A stretch of DNA of 64,000 bases from Cognatiyoonia koreensis (lineage in GTDB: Bacteria; Pseudomonadota; Alphaproteobacteria; Rhodobacterales; Rhodobacteraceae). Position numbers and translations under genes: made by a program. The notes under the pieces are model-generated. The model ran no database searches. It was not told the origin of the DNA and was given only the letters and a program-made list of their open reading frames with translations. Location: the NCBI RefSeq assembly GCF_900109295.1, contig NZ_FOIZ01000001.1:744001-808000 (forward strand), in the 5' to 3' direction. This document shows, piece by piece, positions 1-8,264 of this stretch; position 1 is the first letter of the stretch, and each line of letters opens with the position of its first letter.

Positions 1-474
1 AAGTGGGGGCATCCCTGCTACATGCACGCGGATCGCAACATTGCGATTATCGGTGCGTTTCGGGATTATTTCCGTCTGAGCTTTTTCAATGCCGGATTGA
101 TGAAGGACCCCGAAGGCGTTTTGGAGACCCAAGGGCCAAACAGTCAGACGCCCGGCATGATCCGCTTTACCGAGAACGGGCAGGTCAGGAAGATGGAACA
201 GGTTCTGCGTGCCTATCTGCGCGAAGCGATGGCATATGCGGACGCAGGGATGAAGGCACCGAAGACCGAGACAGCGTTGGACTGGCCGGAAGAGTTGGGC
301 GAAGCGCTTGATTCCGATCTGGAGCTAGCTGAAGCCTTCGACAATCTTACGCCGGGCCGTCAAAAAAGCTATATCCTGAACCTGAACGGTGCCAAGAAAC
401 CGGAAACACGGATGGCGCGGATCGCCAAGTTCCGCGACAAGATTATTGCCGGGAAGGGTGCCCTTGATCGCTAG
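1..474 (+). CDS. YdeI/OmpD-associated (DUF1801-type) family protein, 5' partial
   Basis: The reading frame is open from the first base of the window and begins in mid-protein (KWGHPCYMHADRN...), so the true start lies upstream. The visible 157 residues have the DUF1801-like N-terminal pattern (an aromatic run GAFRDYFRLSFF near residue 20) followed by a helical C-terminal YdeI-type section (GRQKSYILNLNGAKKPETR), where the RQKSY and KPETR signatures are typical of that family. The family's biochemical role is not established; some members are linked to stress or peptide resistance. It ends 36 bp before the next gene on the same strand. Confidence 0.75.
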   Translation, partial: KWGHPCYMHADRNIAIIGAFRDYFRLSFFNAGLMKDPEGVLETQGPNSQTPGMIRFTENGQVRKMEQVLRAYLREAMAYADAGMKAPKTETALDWPEELGEALDSDLELAEAFDNLTPGRQKSYILNLNGAKKPETRMARIAKFRDKIIAGKGALDR

Positions 475-510
475 TCACCTTGAACCGGTCACGGAACGCG
501 CTGGGGAGTG

Positions 511-1212
511 ATGGTGACCACGACCGGACGTATCTGCAGCTGGAATATCCGCAAGGCGCTTGGCACGGATCGCAAGCGTCATCCGGCCCGTATTCTTTCC
601 ATACTGGACTATCTTCAAGCCGATATCATGGTACTGCAGGAAGCCGATTTCAGGCTGGGCGACCGCAAGCCTGCGCTGCCGAACCATTTGTTACAGGATG
701 TCGGGTTTCGTGCCGTGGATACGCATCCTGCCAGTCCCAGCATCGGTTGGCACGGCAATGCAATCCTGCTGCGCCGGGGCATTTCGGTGGATGACGTCGA
801 TCTCATCAGATTGCCCGGATTGGAACCGCGTGGCGCGCTTTGTGCCGAGTTGTCGGGCCGGTTTGGCAAGGTCAGGATTATCGGCCTGCATCTTGGCCTG
901 TTGCGCCGGTCGCGGCGGCAACAGATGGCGCATCTGGTTGATGTTCTTGACCATCGCCGCGAGATGCCGACGCTGTTGGCCGGTGACTTCAACGAGAGAT
1001 CACAAGCGCGCGGCTTTGAGCCGTTTGCAAGCGATTTCAAGGTGCTGTCGGCGGGTCCGACCTTTCATTCCCGTTTTCCGCGGATTGCTTTGGATCGTAT
1101 GGCGCATAACGCGCTGGTCGAAATGTCCAAACTCAAACCGTTGCTGACGGCCCAGACCCGACTTGCGTCAGATCATCTTCCGATTGTCGGGGCGTTTCGC
1201 GTAGCGGCATGA
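511..1212 (+). CDS. Endonuclease/exonuclease/phosphatase (EEP) family hydrolase
   Basis: About 233 residues with the EEP fold signatures in order: SWNIR near the start, VLQEAD (metal-binding Glu), GLHLGL, GDFNE (catalytic Asp/Asn) and a terminal SDHLPI (catalytic Asp-His). The family is metal-dependent and cleaves phosphodiester or phosphomonoester bonds; the substrate cannot be read from sequence. The ATG at 511 was chosen; a GTG at 508 and a GTG at 514 are alternatives, and the purine run GGGGAG at 503-508 fits the 514 start best. There is no signal peptide, so it is probably cytoplasmic. It converges on acnA. Confidence 0.8.
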   Translation: MVTTTGRICSWNIRKALGTDRKRHPARILSILDYLQADIMVLQEADFRLGDRKPALPNHLLQDVGFRAVDTHPASPSIGWHGNAILLRRGISVDDVDLIRLPGLEPRGALCAELSGRFGKVRIIGLHLGLLRRSRRQQMAHLVDVLDHRREMPTLLAGDFNERSQARGFEPFASDFKVLSAGPTFHSRFPRIALDRMAHNALVEMSKLKPLLTAQTRLASDHLPIVGAFRVAA

Positions 1213-1261
1213 AAAAGGGCCGGCGCGTGGCCAGCCCATTTCTAGTTTTTGAAAGCAGTGG

Positions 1262-4033
1262 TTAGGCGGCTTTTGCAAGGTTGCGCAGCACGTAGTGCAG
1301 GACGCCGCCGTTTTCGATGTATTCAATCTCGACCGCTGTATCGATCCGGCACTTGACGGTGATTTCTTTCACCGATCCATCGCCCATCGTGATCGTTGCA
1401 GTCATTTCCTGAAGCGGTTTCACCGAGTCCAGGCCTTCGATTGTGACGGTTTCATCGCCGGTCAGGCCCAGTGACTTGCGCGTGTCGCCGCCAGTGAATT
1501 CGAACGGAATGACACCCATCCCAACCAAGTTCGAGCGGTGAATCCGTTCAAAGTTTTCGGCGATCACTGCTTTGACACCCAAGAGTGCAGTGCCTTTTGC
1601 AGCCCAGTCGCGTGAAGATCCGGCACCGTATTGTTCACCCGCAAAGATCACCAGCGGTGTGCCGTTTTCCTGATGTGCCATCGCGGCGTCGAAGATCGAC
1701 GTCTGCTGGCCATCGGGGCCTTTGGTATAGCCGCCTTCGACGCCATCGAGCATTTCATTTCTGATGCGAATATTGGCGAAAGTGCCGCGCATCATGATCT
1801 CGTGATTGCCGCGGCGCGAACCGTAAGAATTGAATTCGCGCACTGGCACCTGGCGTTCGATCAGGTACTGGCCGGCAGGCGTTGTGTCCTTGAACGAACC
1901 AGCAGGGCTAATGTGGTCGGTGGTAACCATGTCGCCCAGAACAGCGAGCACTTTTGCGTTTTTCACATCGCTGATCGTGCCGGCATCCTTGGACATCCCC
2001 TGGAAGTACGGCGGGTTCTGCACATAGGTCGATGTCGCAGGCCAGTCGTAGGTTTCGGAATCTGGTGTTTCAACCGCCTGCCACTTTTCATCGCCTTTGA
2101 AGACATCTGCGTATTTGCTGACGAAGGCTTCGCGCGTCACGGTCTGTTCGACCAGTTCGGCGATTTCCTTGTTCGTGGGCCAGATATCTTTGAGGTAGAC
2201 GTCGTTACCGTCCTTGTCCTGACCAAGCGGGTCTTTTGTGATGTCGACGTTCATATCACCGACAAGCGCATAGGCCACCACCAATGGCGGGGACGCGAGG
2301 TAGTTCGCACGCACGTCAGGGCTGATGCGCCCTTCAAAGTTACGGTTGCCCGAGAGCACGGATGTTGCGATCAGATCACCTTCGGTGATGGCTTCGGACA
2401 GTTCCGCCTGAATCGGGCCGGAGTTGCCGATGCAGGTGGTACAGCCATAGCCGACCAGGTTGAATCCGATGGCATCGAGATCTTCTTGCAGACCAGCCGC
2501 TTCGAGGTATTCCGACACGACCTGTGATCCGGGGGCAAGGGATGTCTTGACCCATGGCTTGCGGTTCAGGCCAAGTTCACGCGCTTTGCGGGCAACAAGA
2601 CCGGCACCGATCATCACGTAAGGGTTGGATGTGTTCGTGCAGGAGGTGATCGAGGCAATCACGATGGACCCATCATGCAGCGCATAGTCTTCGCCTTTGA
2701 CCTTTTGGCTGTTGTGATGCCCGACGTTGCCCGGAATGACCGCGGGGGCAGTTGGGCCACCTTCGGCGGCCATTTCGGCTTTTTCGATGTTTGCGACAGA
2801 CTTTTCAGGCCGCTGGCCTTTCACGTATTCCGCGAATGTTTTTGCCGCTTTGGTCAGGGCGATGTGGTCCTGTGGCCGCTTCGGCCCTGAAATGGCCGGG
2901 ACGACCGTGCTCATGTCGAGCGAAAGCGTATCCGTGTAGATCGGGGCATAATTCGCATCGCGCCAGAAGCCGTTTTCCTTGGCGTAGGCTTCAACAAGGG
3001 CGATGCGGTCTTCGTCGCGACCTGTGTTGCGCAGGTAGCGCAGTGTTTCCTGATCGATCGGGAAGAAGCCACATGTCGCGCCGTACTCAGGGGCCATGTT
3101 TGCGATAGTTGCCCGGTCGGCTAGCGGCAGGTGATCGAGGCCTTCGCCATAAAACTCGACGAATTTGCCGACAACGCCAAGCTCGCGGAGCATTTCAACG
3201 ACCTTCAACACCAGATCGGTACCGGTCGTGCCTTCGGTCATTGAGCCTGTCAGCTCGAAGCCGACGACTTCGGGGATGAGCATCGACACAGGTTGGCCCA
3301 GCATCGCCGCTTCGGCTTCGATCCCGCCGACACCCCAGCCAAGAACGGCAAGGCCGTTGACCATCGTGGTGTGCGAGTCCGTGCCGACGAGTGTGTCGGG
3401 GTAGGCAACCTCTTCTCCGTTCTGGTCCTTGTCGGTCCAGACGGTCTGCGCCAGATATTCAAGATTGACCTGGTGGCAGATGCCTGTGCCCGGCGGCACA
3501 ACACGGAAGTTGTTGAATGCGCCCTGGCCCCATTTCAGGAACTGGTAGCGTTCCATGTTGCGTTCGTATTCACGGTCCACATTGATCTGGAACGCGCGCG
3601 GGTTGCCGAATTCGTCAATCATGACAGAGTGGTCGATAACAAGGTCGACAGGGTTCAGCGGATTGATCTGCTGTGCGTTGCCACCAAGTGAAACAATACC
3701 GTCGCGCATCGCCGCCAGATCGACAACTGCTGGTACGCCGGTGAAATCCTGCATCAGTACGCGGGCGGGGCGATATGCAATTTCACGGGGGTTCTTTCCG
3801 CCATTGTCTGCCCACTTAGAAAACGCTTTGATGTCGTCGACCGATACCGAGAACCCGTCGTCTTCAAAGCGTAACAGGTTTTCCAAGACCACTTTCAGCG
3901 CGGCTGGGAGCTTGGAGAAGTCCCCAAGCCCGGCAGCCTCTGCGGCCGGAATGGAGTAGTAGGCGAAGGACTGGTCGCCGACTTTCAGGGTTTTTCGGGT
4001 TTTTGCTGTATCTTTGCCGACGGTGACAGTCAT
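1262..4033 (-). CDS. acnA: Aconitate hydratase (aconitase A)
   Basis: A 923-residue protein of full AcnA/IRP1-type length. It interconverts citrate and isocitrate in the TCA cycle with a [4Fe-4S] cluster. Visible signatures are DFTGVPAVVDLAAMRD, the Gln/Asn-rich VGTDSHTTM motif, the first cluster Cys in SITSCTNTSNP, the pair GCTTCIGNSG, and the C-terminal swivel-domain motif YGAGSSRDWAAKG. A clear AAGGAAGGG ribosome-binding site lies just upstream of the ATG. The gene is monocistronic. Its upstream region, shared with a divergent DUF1223 gene, holds a direct repeat described separately. Confidence 0.98.
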   Translation of the reverse strand: MTVTVGKDTAKTRKTLKVGDQSFAYYSIPAAEAAGLGDFSKLPAALKVVLENLLRFEDDGFSVSVDDIKAFSKWADNGGKNPREIAYRPARVLMQDFTGVPAVVDLAAMRDGIVSLGGNAQQINPLNPVDLVIDHSVMIDEFGNPRAFQINVDREYERNMERYQFLKWGQGAFNNFRVVPPGTGICHQVNLEYLAQTVWTDKDQNGEEVAYPDTLVGTDSHTTMVNGLAVLGWGVGGIEAEAAMLGQPVSMLIPEVVGFELTGSMTEGTTGTDLVLKVVEMLRELGVVGKFVEFYGEGLDHLPLADRATIANMAPEYGATCGFFPIDQETLRYLRNTGRDEDRIALVEAYAKENGFWRDANYAPIYTDTLSLDMSTVVPAISGPKRPQDHIALTKAAKTFAEYVKGQRPEKSVANIEKAEMAAEGGPTAPAVIPGNVGHHNSQKVKGEDYALHDGSIVIASITSCTNTSNPYVMIGAGLVARKARELGLNRKPWVKTSLAPGSQVVSEYLEAAGLQEDLDAIGFNLVGYGCTTCIGNSGPIQAELSEAITEGDLIATSVLSGNRNFEGRISPDVRANYLASPPLVVAYALVGDMNVDITKDPLGQDKDGNDVYLKDIWPTNKEIAELVEQTVTREAFVSKYADVFKGDEKWQAVETPDSETYDWPATSTYVQNPPYFQGMSKDAGTISDVKNAKVLAVLGDMVTTDHISPAGSFKDTTPAGQYLIERQVPVREFNSYGSRRGNHEIMMRGTFANIRIRNEMLDGVEGGYTKGPDGQQTSIFDAAMAHQENGTPLVIFAGEQYGAGSSRDWAAKGTALLGVKAVIAENFERIHRSNLVGMGVIPFEFTGGDTRKSLGLTGDETVTIEGLDSVKPLQEMTATITMGDGSVKEITVKCRIDTAVEIEYIENGGVLHYVLRNLAKAA

Positions 4034-4122
4034 GGCGGTCCCTTCCTTTGGGTATGATCAAATGGCTTGTGTCAGGCTTTACACCCGTGCTGGTATGGCG
4101 TTCAAGGGGGTGCGGCGATTTT

Positions 4123-4142
4123 TTGCATACTATTGCATACAA
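4123..4142. promoter_or_regulatory. Direct repeat TTGCATAC x2, candidate operator upstream of acnA
   Basis: TTGCATAC occurs at 4123-4130 and again at 4133-4140, exactly 10 bp (one helical turn) apart, and the second copy continues to TTGCATACAA. Read on the minus strand this is TTGTATGCAA, which resembles GntR-family half sites. It lies about 90-110 bp upstream of the acnA start and 125 bp upstream of the divergent DUF1223 gene. The regulator is unknown and the assignment is inferred from pattern only. Confidence 0.3.
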
Positions 4143-4267
4143 TTCGTACGCGACAGTGCGGGCGTGGCCTTGAAACATCTTTCACCGGATACTCGCAATT
4201 CCTTGATTGGCTATTACAAGGCTCACCCAATAGATGGGTAGTCGACCACAGAACGACGGATTCTTTC

Positions 4268-4969
4268 ATGCGCCAAATGATCTCAGCACTCGTTTTCGCC
4301 GCAAGCCTTGCGGGCGGCGCTGCCGTGGCGGAACAGACAACGGGAACCGTGATCGAGCTTTATACATCACAAGGTTGTTCGTCTTGCCCACCGGCGGATG
4401 ACATGCTGAAGGAACTTGCCAGTCGTGATGATGTCATCCCCTTGGCGCTGCATGTGGATTACTGGGACTATATCGGCTGGGTCGATGATCTGGCGAACCC
4501 AGCCTTCACCGCGCGGCAGCAGGCATTCGCTGAGGCTGCGGGTGCGCGGACGATCTACACGCCGCAAATGGTGATCGGCGGCATGGATCATGTCATCGGA
4601 TCGCGCCCGATGGAGGTTATGGACCAGATCGTGGCCCACAATGCGCGGCCAGATCCGGTTGACATCACTATGTCCCGTTCGGGCGATACACTGACCATTG
4701 ATGCTGAAACCGTTCAGAACACGCGTGGCGACGCAGTTGTGCAGCTTGTGCGCTACGTGCCTGAAATCACTCGCAACATCACCAAAGGCGAGAACGCCGG
4801 TCGGACCATGGCCTATGTGAATGTTGTCTATTCCTGGGAAGTGGCGACTGTCTGGGACACGTCAGCCCCCTTGAGTCTGCAAGCCGTTGTCGAAGGCGAA
4901 GACCCGATTGTGGTCATCGTGCAGGACGGCACCAACGGGCCTATTCTGGGGGCGGCGCAGCTGCGTTGA
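4268..4969 (+). CDS. DUF1223 secreted thioredoxin-like protein
   Basis: A protein of 233 residues starting with an N-terminal signal peptide (hydrophobic SALVFAASLAGGAAVA, likely cleavage after AVA). It then shows the DUF1223 signature VIELYTSQGCSSCPPAD with a CxxC pair, as in thioredoxin-fold proteins, followed by LHVDYWDYIGW and YTPQMVIGG. The role is unknown; the CxxC pair suggests a periplasmic redox or metal-related function. The ATG at 4268 was preferred because it starts directly at the signal peptide, although the frame is open further upstream. Its last 29 bp overlap the convergent acyltransferase gene. Confidence 0.85.
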   Translation: MRQMISALVFAASLAGGAAVAEQTTGTVIELYTSQGCSSCPPADDMLKELASRDDVIPLALHVDYWDYIGWVDDLANPAFTARQQAFAEAAGARTIYTPQMVIGGMDHVIGSRPMEVMDQIVAHNARPDPVDITMSRSGDTLTIDAETVQNTRGDAVVQLVRYVPEITRNITKGENAGRTMAYVNVVYSWEVATVWDTSAPLSLQAVVEGEDPIVVIVQDGTNGPILGAAQLR

Positions 4970-5852
4970 TCACTTCGCGTTTGCGGGTTTTCCAGCGGCG
5001 ATGAACCCAGAACCACTGCGCGGGATCTTCGCTGATCCTGTCTGCAAGCCGGTCCGTTGCTTGTTGCATCATCATAGTCGCTGAACTGTGCGGAATAGGG
5101 CTTTCCACGATCACGTCGAAACCCACGCCATCTGGGTGCCGGATTCCGAAATAGGGGATCAGAAGTGCATCGAATTTCAGCGCGATCTCGGCAGCGGACA
5201 ATGCCGTACGCGCCGGAAGTCCTAGGAAATCAAGTGGCGTGCCTTTGTCCTGATGCACATCGAACAGCAGCGTGCCCATCCCACCGCCCTTGATATGCCG
5301 TGCAAATCCGATTGTACCGGCACCACCCTGTTCAAAGACGGGGCCGCCCCAGCTTGTCATCGTTGGTGCGTAATGCGCGTTGAAATAGGGGTTTGCCATT
5401 TTGCGATAAAGCCCGCCGATGACATAACCAAGCCGGGTCAGAACCTGACGGGGCGCTTCGTGGTTGCCGTAGTGTCCTGTCACGAAGATGACCGGACGTC
5501 CTTTGTTTTCGGCGATGGCATCAAGCCCTTCACCCTTTGCCGGTGTTTCGGTCAGATGTGCAGCAAAGTCTTTGTGGGAATAGTTTTCGATCAATGTGCG
5601 GCCGAAGTTGTCGCAGACCATACCCGCGATGCGGCGCCGGTCGAGCACACCCATATCCGGATAGACGAGGGCGAGGTTTTCTTCCGCGCGTCGCCTGTAT
5701 CCAGCAAGTGGTCCGATGGCGTGTCGCAATGCGCTGCCCATCATGGGCACGCGAGATCTGTACGGCAGGGCCATGACAGAGGCGATCAGCCCGCGCAGCG
5801 CCTTGTCGGCCAGCCAGTCCGCCCTTGTTCCGATGATCTCATCCTCTGCCAT
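4941..5852 (-). CDS. LpxL/HtrB-type lysophospholipid (lipid A) acyltransferase
   Basis: A 303-residue protein of the lipid A biosynthesis acyltransferase family, which adds a secondary acyl chain to lipid A or a related lipid at the inner membrane. The key H-x4-E/D catalytic motif is visible in VTGHYGNHEA, followed by GGLYRKMANPYFN and a DVHQDKGTPLDFLG segment typical of the family, with the C-terminal QWFWVHRRWK motif. It starts 14 bp after the nitrile hydratase alpha gene on the same strand and may be read from the same transcript. Acyl-chain specificity cannot be determined. Confidence 0.88.
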   Translation of the reverse strand: MAEDEIIGTRADWLADKALRGLIASVMALPYRSRVPMMGSALRHAIGPLAGYRRRAEENLALVYPDMGVLDRRRIAGMVCDNFGRTLIENYSHKDFAAHLTETPAKGEGLDAIAENKGRPVIFVTGHYGNHEAPRQVLTRLGYVIGGLYRKMANPYFNAHYAPTMTSWGGPVFEQGGAGTIGFARHIKGGGMGTLLFDVHQDKGTPLDFLGLPARTALSAAEIALKFDALLIPYFGIRHPDGVGFDVIVESPIPHSSATMMMQQATDRLADRISEDPAQWFWVHRRWKTRKREVINAAAPPPE

Positions 5853-5866
5853 GGGGTCTGATACGG

Positions 5867-6505
5867 TCAGCCGGGCGGTTTGGGAAGACCCGTGCCGATC
5901 ATGGAATCGCGGGTGACAAGTGTTGCGAGGTCATCGGCTGACCAGCCGTCGGTCCCGGCGGGCTGGTTCGGGATCACGATATAACGCATGTCTGCAGTGC
6001 TGTCGTGCACCCGCACTTCGACGTCAGGTGGCAGTGTGACCCCAAATTCCGCAAGTACCTTGCGGGGTTCGCGCACGGTGCGCGAGCGGTATGCGCGGGA
6101 CTTGTACCAATCGGGTGGCAGACCAAGCAGGTTGCGCGGATAGCACGAACACAAGGTGCAAACGACGATGTTGTGTAATGTCGGGCTGTTGGGCAGCGCG
6201 ATCAGTTTCATCGGGCCGATGTCAAAGCCCATTTGGGCTGTCGCCGCGGACGCATCGGCGAGCAAGGCTTTTGCGAAGTCCGGATCGGTCCAGTACCGGG
6301 CGACAACTGTTGCGCCATGCGCCGGGCTGCGCGCATCCATGGCATCAATTTGGCTGTTGATGTCTGCTGCGGTCACGACCCCTTTTTCGATCAGGAGCTC
6401 GCGGATAGCGATTTCCATGGTCTGCCAATAGGTCAGCGGTGCGTCGTTATCCGGACGAAATGGATGTCCGGACGGCGAAAGCGTGTCGTGATGGTCATGC
6501 GGCAT
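5867..6505 (-). CDS. nthA: Nitrile hydratase alpha / thiocyanate hydrolase gamma-type subunit, cobalt type
   Basis: A 212-residue catalytic subunit. The metal-binding claw is VCTLCSC, with Cys116, Cys119 and Cys121; a Thr after the first Cys is the pattern of cobalt-type enzymes (iron types have Ser). The following YPRNLLGLPPDWYKSRAYRSR and REPRKVLAEFG segments are typical of the family. These enzymes hydrate nitriles to amides, or in the thiocyanate hydrolase branch hydrolyse thiocyanate. The ATG overlaps the preceding stop codon (TGATG), indicating translational coupling to the two split beta genes. The substrate is not determinable here. Confidence 0.9.
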   Translation of the reverse strand: MPHDHHDTLSPSGHPFRPDNDAPLTYWQTMEIAIRELLIEKGVVTAADINSQIDAMDARSPAHGATVVARYWTDPDFAKALLADASAATAQMGFDIGPMKLIALPNSPTLHNIVVCTLCSCYPRNLLGLPPDWYKSRAYRSRTVREPRKVLAEFGVTLPPDVEVRVHDSTADMRYIVIPNQPAGTDGWSADDLATLVTRDSMIGTGLPKPPG

Positions 6506-6777
6506 CAGTGTGTGACTTGTTCCAGCCAGTGGGCATAGATTTCGGCTTCGAGCGTGTCATCGGGCGAGTCCGCTGCGGCCCAAAGGTCGCCCAGCCGAAA
6601 CCGCACGCGGTAGAGTGGCAGCGGCGTGCCCTTTTGCCTATATGCGAGTTCTTCGGGGTTCGGGAAAGGCCCGAGAACGCGTTCGACCGTACCGGTCTTG
6701 CCGCGCAGGTAGGCGGGAGTGCGCACATGGCCCGGTGGCATGTCCTTGCGGACGCGGACGGTCTGACGCTCACTCAT
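6505..6777 (-). CDS. Nitrile hydratase beta-type subunit, C-terminal (SH3-like) half
   Basis: A 90-residue protein corresponding to the SH3-like barrel that forms the C-terminal half of ordinary nitrile hydratase beta subunits. Conserved features are VRVRKDMPPGHVRTPAYLRGKTG, YRVRFRLGDLW and a final EIYAHWLE. The ATG at 6777 (protein MSERQ) was chosen over one at 6792 because it gives an 8-bp overlap with the preceding gene. It is a separate gene here rather than a domain, as in thiocyanate hydrolase and three-subunit nitrile hydratases. Confidence 0.85.
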   Translation of the reverse strand: MSERQTVRVRKDMPPGHVRTPAYLRGKTGTVERVLGPFPNPEELAYRQKGTPLPLYRVRFRLGDLWAAADSPDDTLEAEIYAHWLEQVTH

Positions 6778-7120
6778 CTGTCGCCTCGCCATAGGTTGTG
6801 CCGCGGGCTTTCACTTCGGTCATTTTTGCGCCGAGTTCGGCAGTCGTGTAGGCACCCGCTTCGATAAGGTTCTGGTTGATCGACGCGATCCATCGTTCGT
6901 AGTAGGACATGGTTTCAAACGCGTCTTCGCCCATGTCTTCAAGGACGCGGCGCAGGCCGTCGACTGTGAAATATCCCTTGCCGGAGCAGAGGATCATCAG
7001 GGCATCGACGCGCTTTTCCCAAAGGGCGAAATCATGGTCTTCTTGCGGGACCGGGCCGGCCAGTTCGCCGCCCATGTCGTGCCAGCGTCTTCCGACGAAA
7101 GGTGGTGCATCATGTGCCAT
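6770..7120 (-). CDS. Nitrile hydratase beta-type subunit, N-terminal half
   Basis: A 116-residue, mainly helical protein resembling the N-terminal half of nitrile hydratase beta subunits (also similar to nitrile hydratase accessory proteins). Visible features are the WEKRVDALMIL segment, a middle RRVLEDMGEDAFETMSYYERWIASINQNLIEAG block, and a Lys/Glu-rich end. It is the first of three tightly overlapping genes in the order betaN - betaC - alpha. No strong ribosome-binding site is visible. Whether it is a structural subunit or partly an activator-like protein cannot be decided from sequence alone. Confidence 0.8.
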   Translation of the reverse strand: MAHDAPPFVGRRWHDMGGELAGPVPQEDHDFALWEKRVDALMILCSGKGYFTVDGLRRVLEDMGEDAFETMSYYERWIASINQNLIEAGAYTTAELGAKMTEVKARGTTYGEATDE

Positions 7121-7171
7121 AGCTGCAGGCTAGGCGTGGTCCTCGGTCGTGTCCAGAGCAGGAATTGTTAC

Positions 7172-8230
7172 CTAGTCGTCATCCTCTGCATCGGGGTCGA
7201 TGAGCGTGAGTGCGCCGCTGTCGGCCAGATCGCGAATGGATGCGGTGATTGCGTTCATTGCCTCTTCGCCGACGCTGGATTTGACGGTGCCTTTTTCAGC
7301 GGCATCTTCGCGCATTTGCCCGGCCATGCGCTGCGAGATGTTAGAGAGGATGAATTCCGCCGCGTCCTGCAGCGGCCCCGGCTGGCCGAGCGCTGCGGCG
7401 ATCCCAAGCGTTAGTTGGTCTGGATCGACACCGCGAATGCAGGCAGGCACATCTGTTGCAACCAGCCGTGTCGGGATGTCTGCAAACGTAAAGATTGCCT
7501 TGCGCACGCCTTTTGCAAATCCTTCATCGGCCGTGTCCAAACCTTCGAGCATCGCGTCGCGCGTTGCGGCGGGACTGGAATTGAGGATCGCGCCGACCCG
7601 GTCGACGGGTGGTTTTTCGAAGGCCGACACTTTGACCGTGCAATAGGCCCGAACAAGTGCAGCGCCGATCCGGTTGACCGTATCCGGAGCGATGTCAGCT
7701 GTACGCGACACAGCAAAGGTAATCCGGCGGGCAAGTTCGCCGGGGAGCGCGCCAAGAACCGCAGCGGCCTTTCCGACCGGAAGTTTCGACAAGATCACGG
7801 CACTGACCTCAGCACTTTCGGACTGCATGATTGGTGTCAGTTCTTCGACGTCGAGCCCCGCAAGCTGCACCCATGGATCAGTGTTGCGCGGTCCGCCGAG
7901 TTGTGCCCGCAGACGGCCAGCAAGGGCAGGGGAGAGATGCGCGGATAGTGCGTCAAGCGCTGCGCCCGCTTCACCTGGGGCTGATAGCCCGATCGCCCCG
8001 AGCAGGTCTGCAAATTCATCGGCGACTGCGTTCACGGTATCACGATCCACCAGCCGGATCGCGCCAAGTTCGTGCGCCAGTAATTCCTGGAGGTGTTCTG
8101 GCAGGCTGGACAAGGCGAGTTTTCCGCCATCACCGATCATCAATTGGACGATCAAGGCGGCCTTGCGACGACGTGACAATGACAAGACCGGCTTGTCAGT
8201 TTTTGGGGCGGTGGAGGTGTTCTGCTGCAT
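7172..8230 (-). CDS. fliG: FliG-like flagellar motor switch protein (stand-alone)
   Basis: A 352-residue protein with FliG organisation: an N-terminal helical domain (SRRRKAALIVQLMIGDGG), a middle domain (AVILSKLPVGKAAAVLGALPGELARRI), and a C-terminal torque domain (EFILSNISQRMAGQMREDAAEKGTVKSSVGEEAMNAITASIRDL). FliG transmits torque from stator to rotor and binds FliF and FliM. No other flagellar gene lies in the window, which is unusual. The ATG at 8230 is used; an upstream extension to 8308 overlaps the previous gene. It sits 34 bp downstream of an autoinducer-binding protein on the same strand. Confidence 0.8.
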   Translation of the reverse strand: MQQNTSTAPKTDKPVLSLSRRRKAALIVQLMIGDGGKLALSSLPEHLQELLAHELGAIRLVDRDTVNAVADEFADLLGAIGLSAPGEAGAALDALSAHLSPALAGRLRAQLGGPRNTDPWVQLAGLDVEELTPIMQSESAEVSAVILSKLPVGKAAAVLGALPGELARRITFAVSRTADIAPDTVNRIGAALVRAYCTVKVSAFEKPPVDRVGAILNSSPAATRDAMLEGLDTADEGFAKGVRKAIFTFADIPTRLVATDVPACIRGVDPDQLTLGIAAALGQPGPLQDAAEFILSNISQRMAGQMREDAAEKGTVKSSVGEEAMNAITASIRDLADSGALTLIDPDAEDDD

Positions 8231-8264
8231 GGCATAGCCATACTGTGCAAGCCTGAAGAAACGG

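Noticed and set aside
1631..2527. 298-codon frame antisense to acnA
   Set aside because: It mirrors the codon structure of aconitase and has no recognisable domain; a shadow frame of a GC-rich gene.
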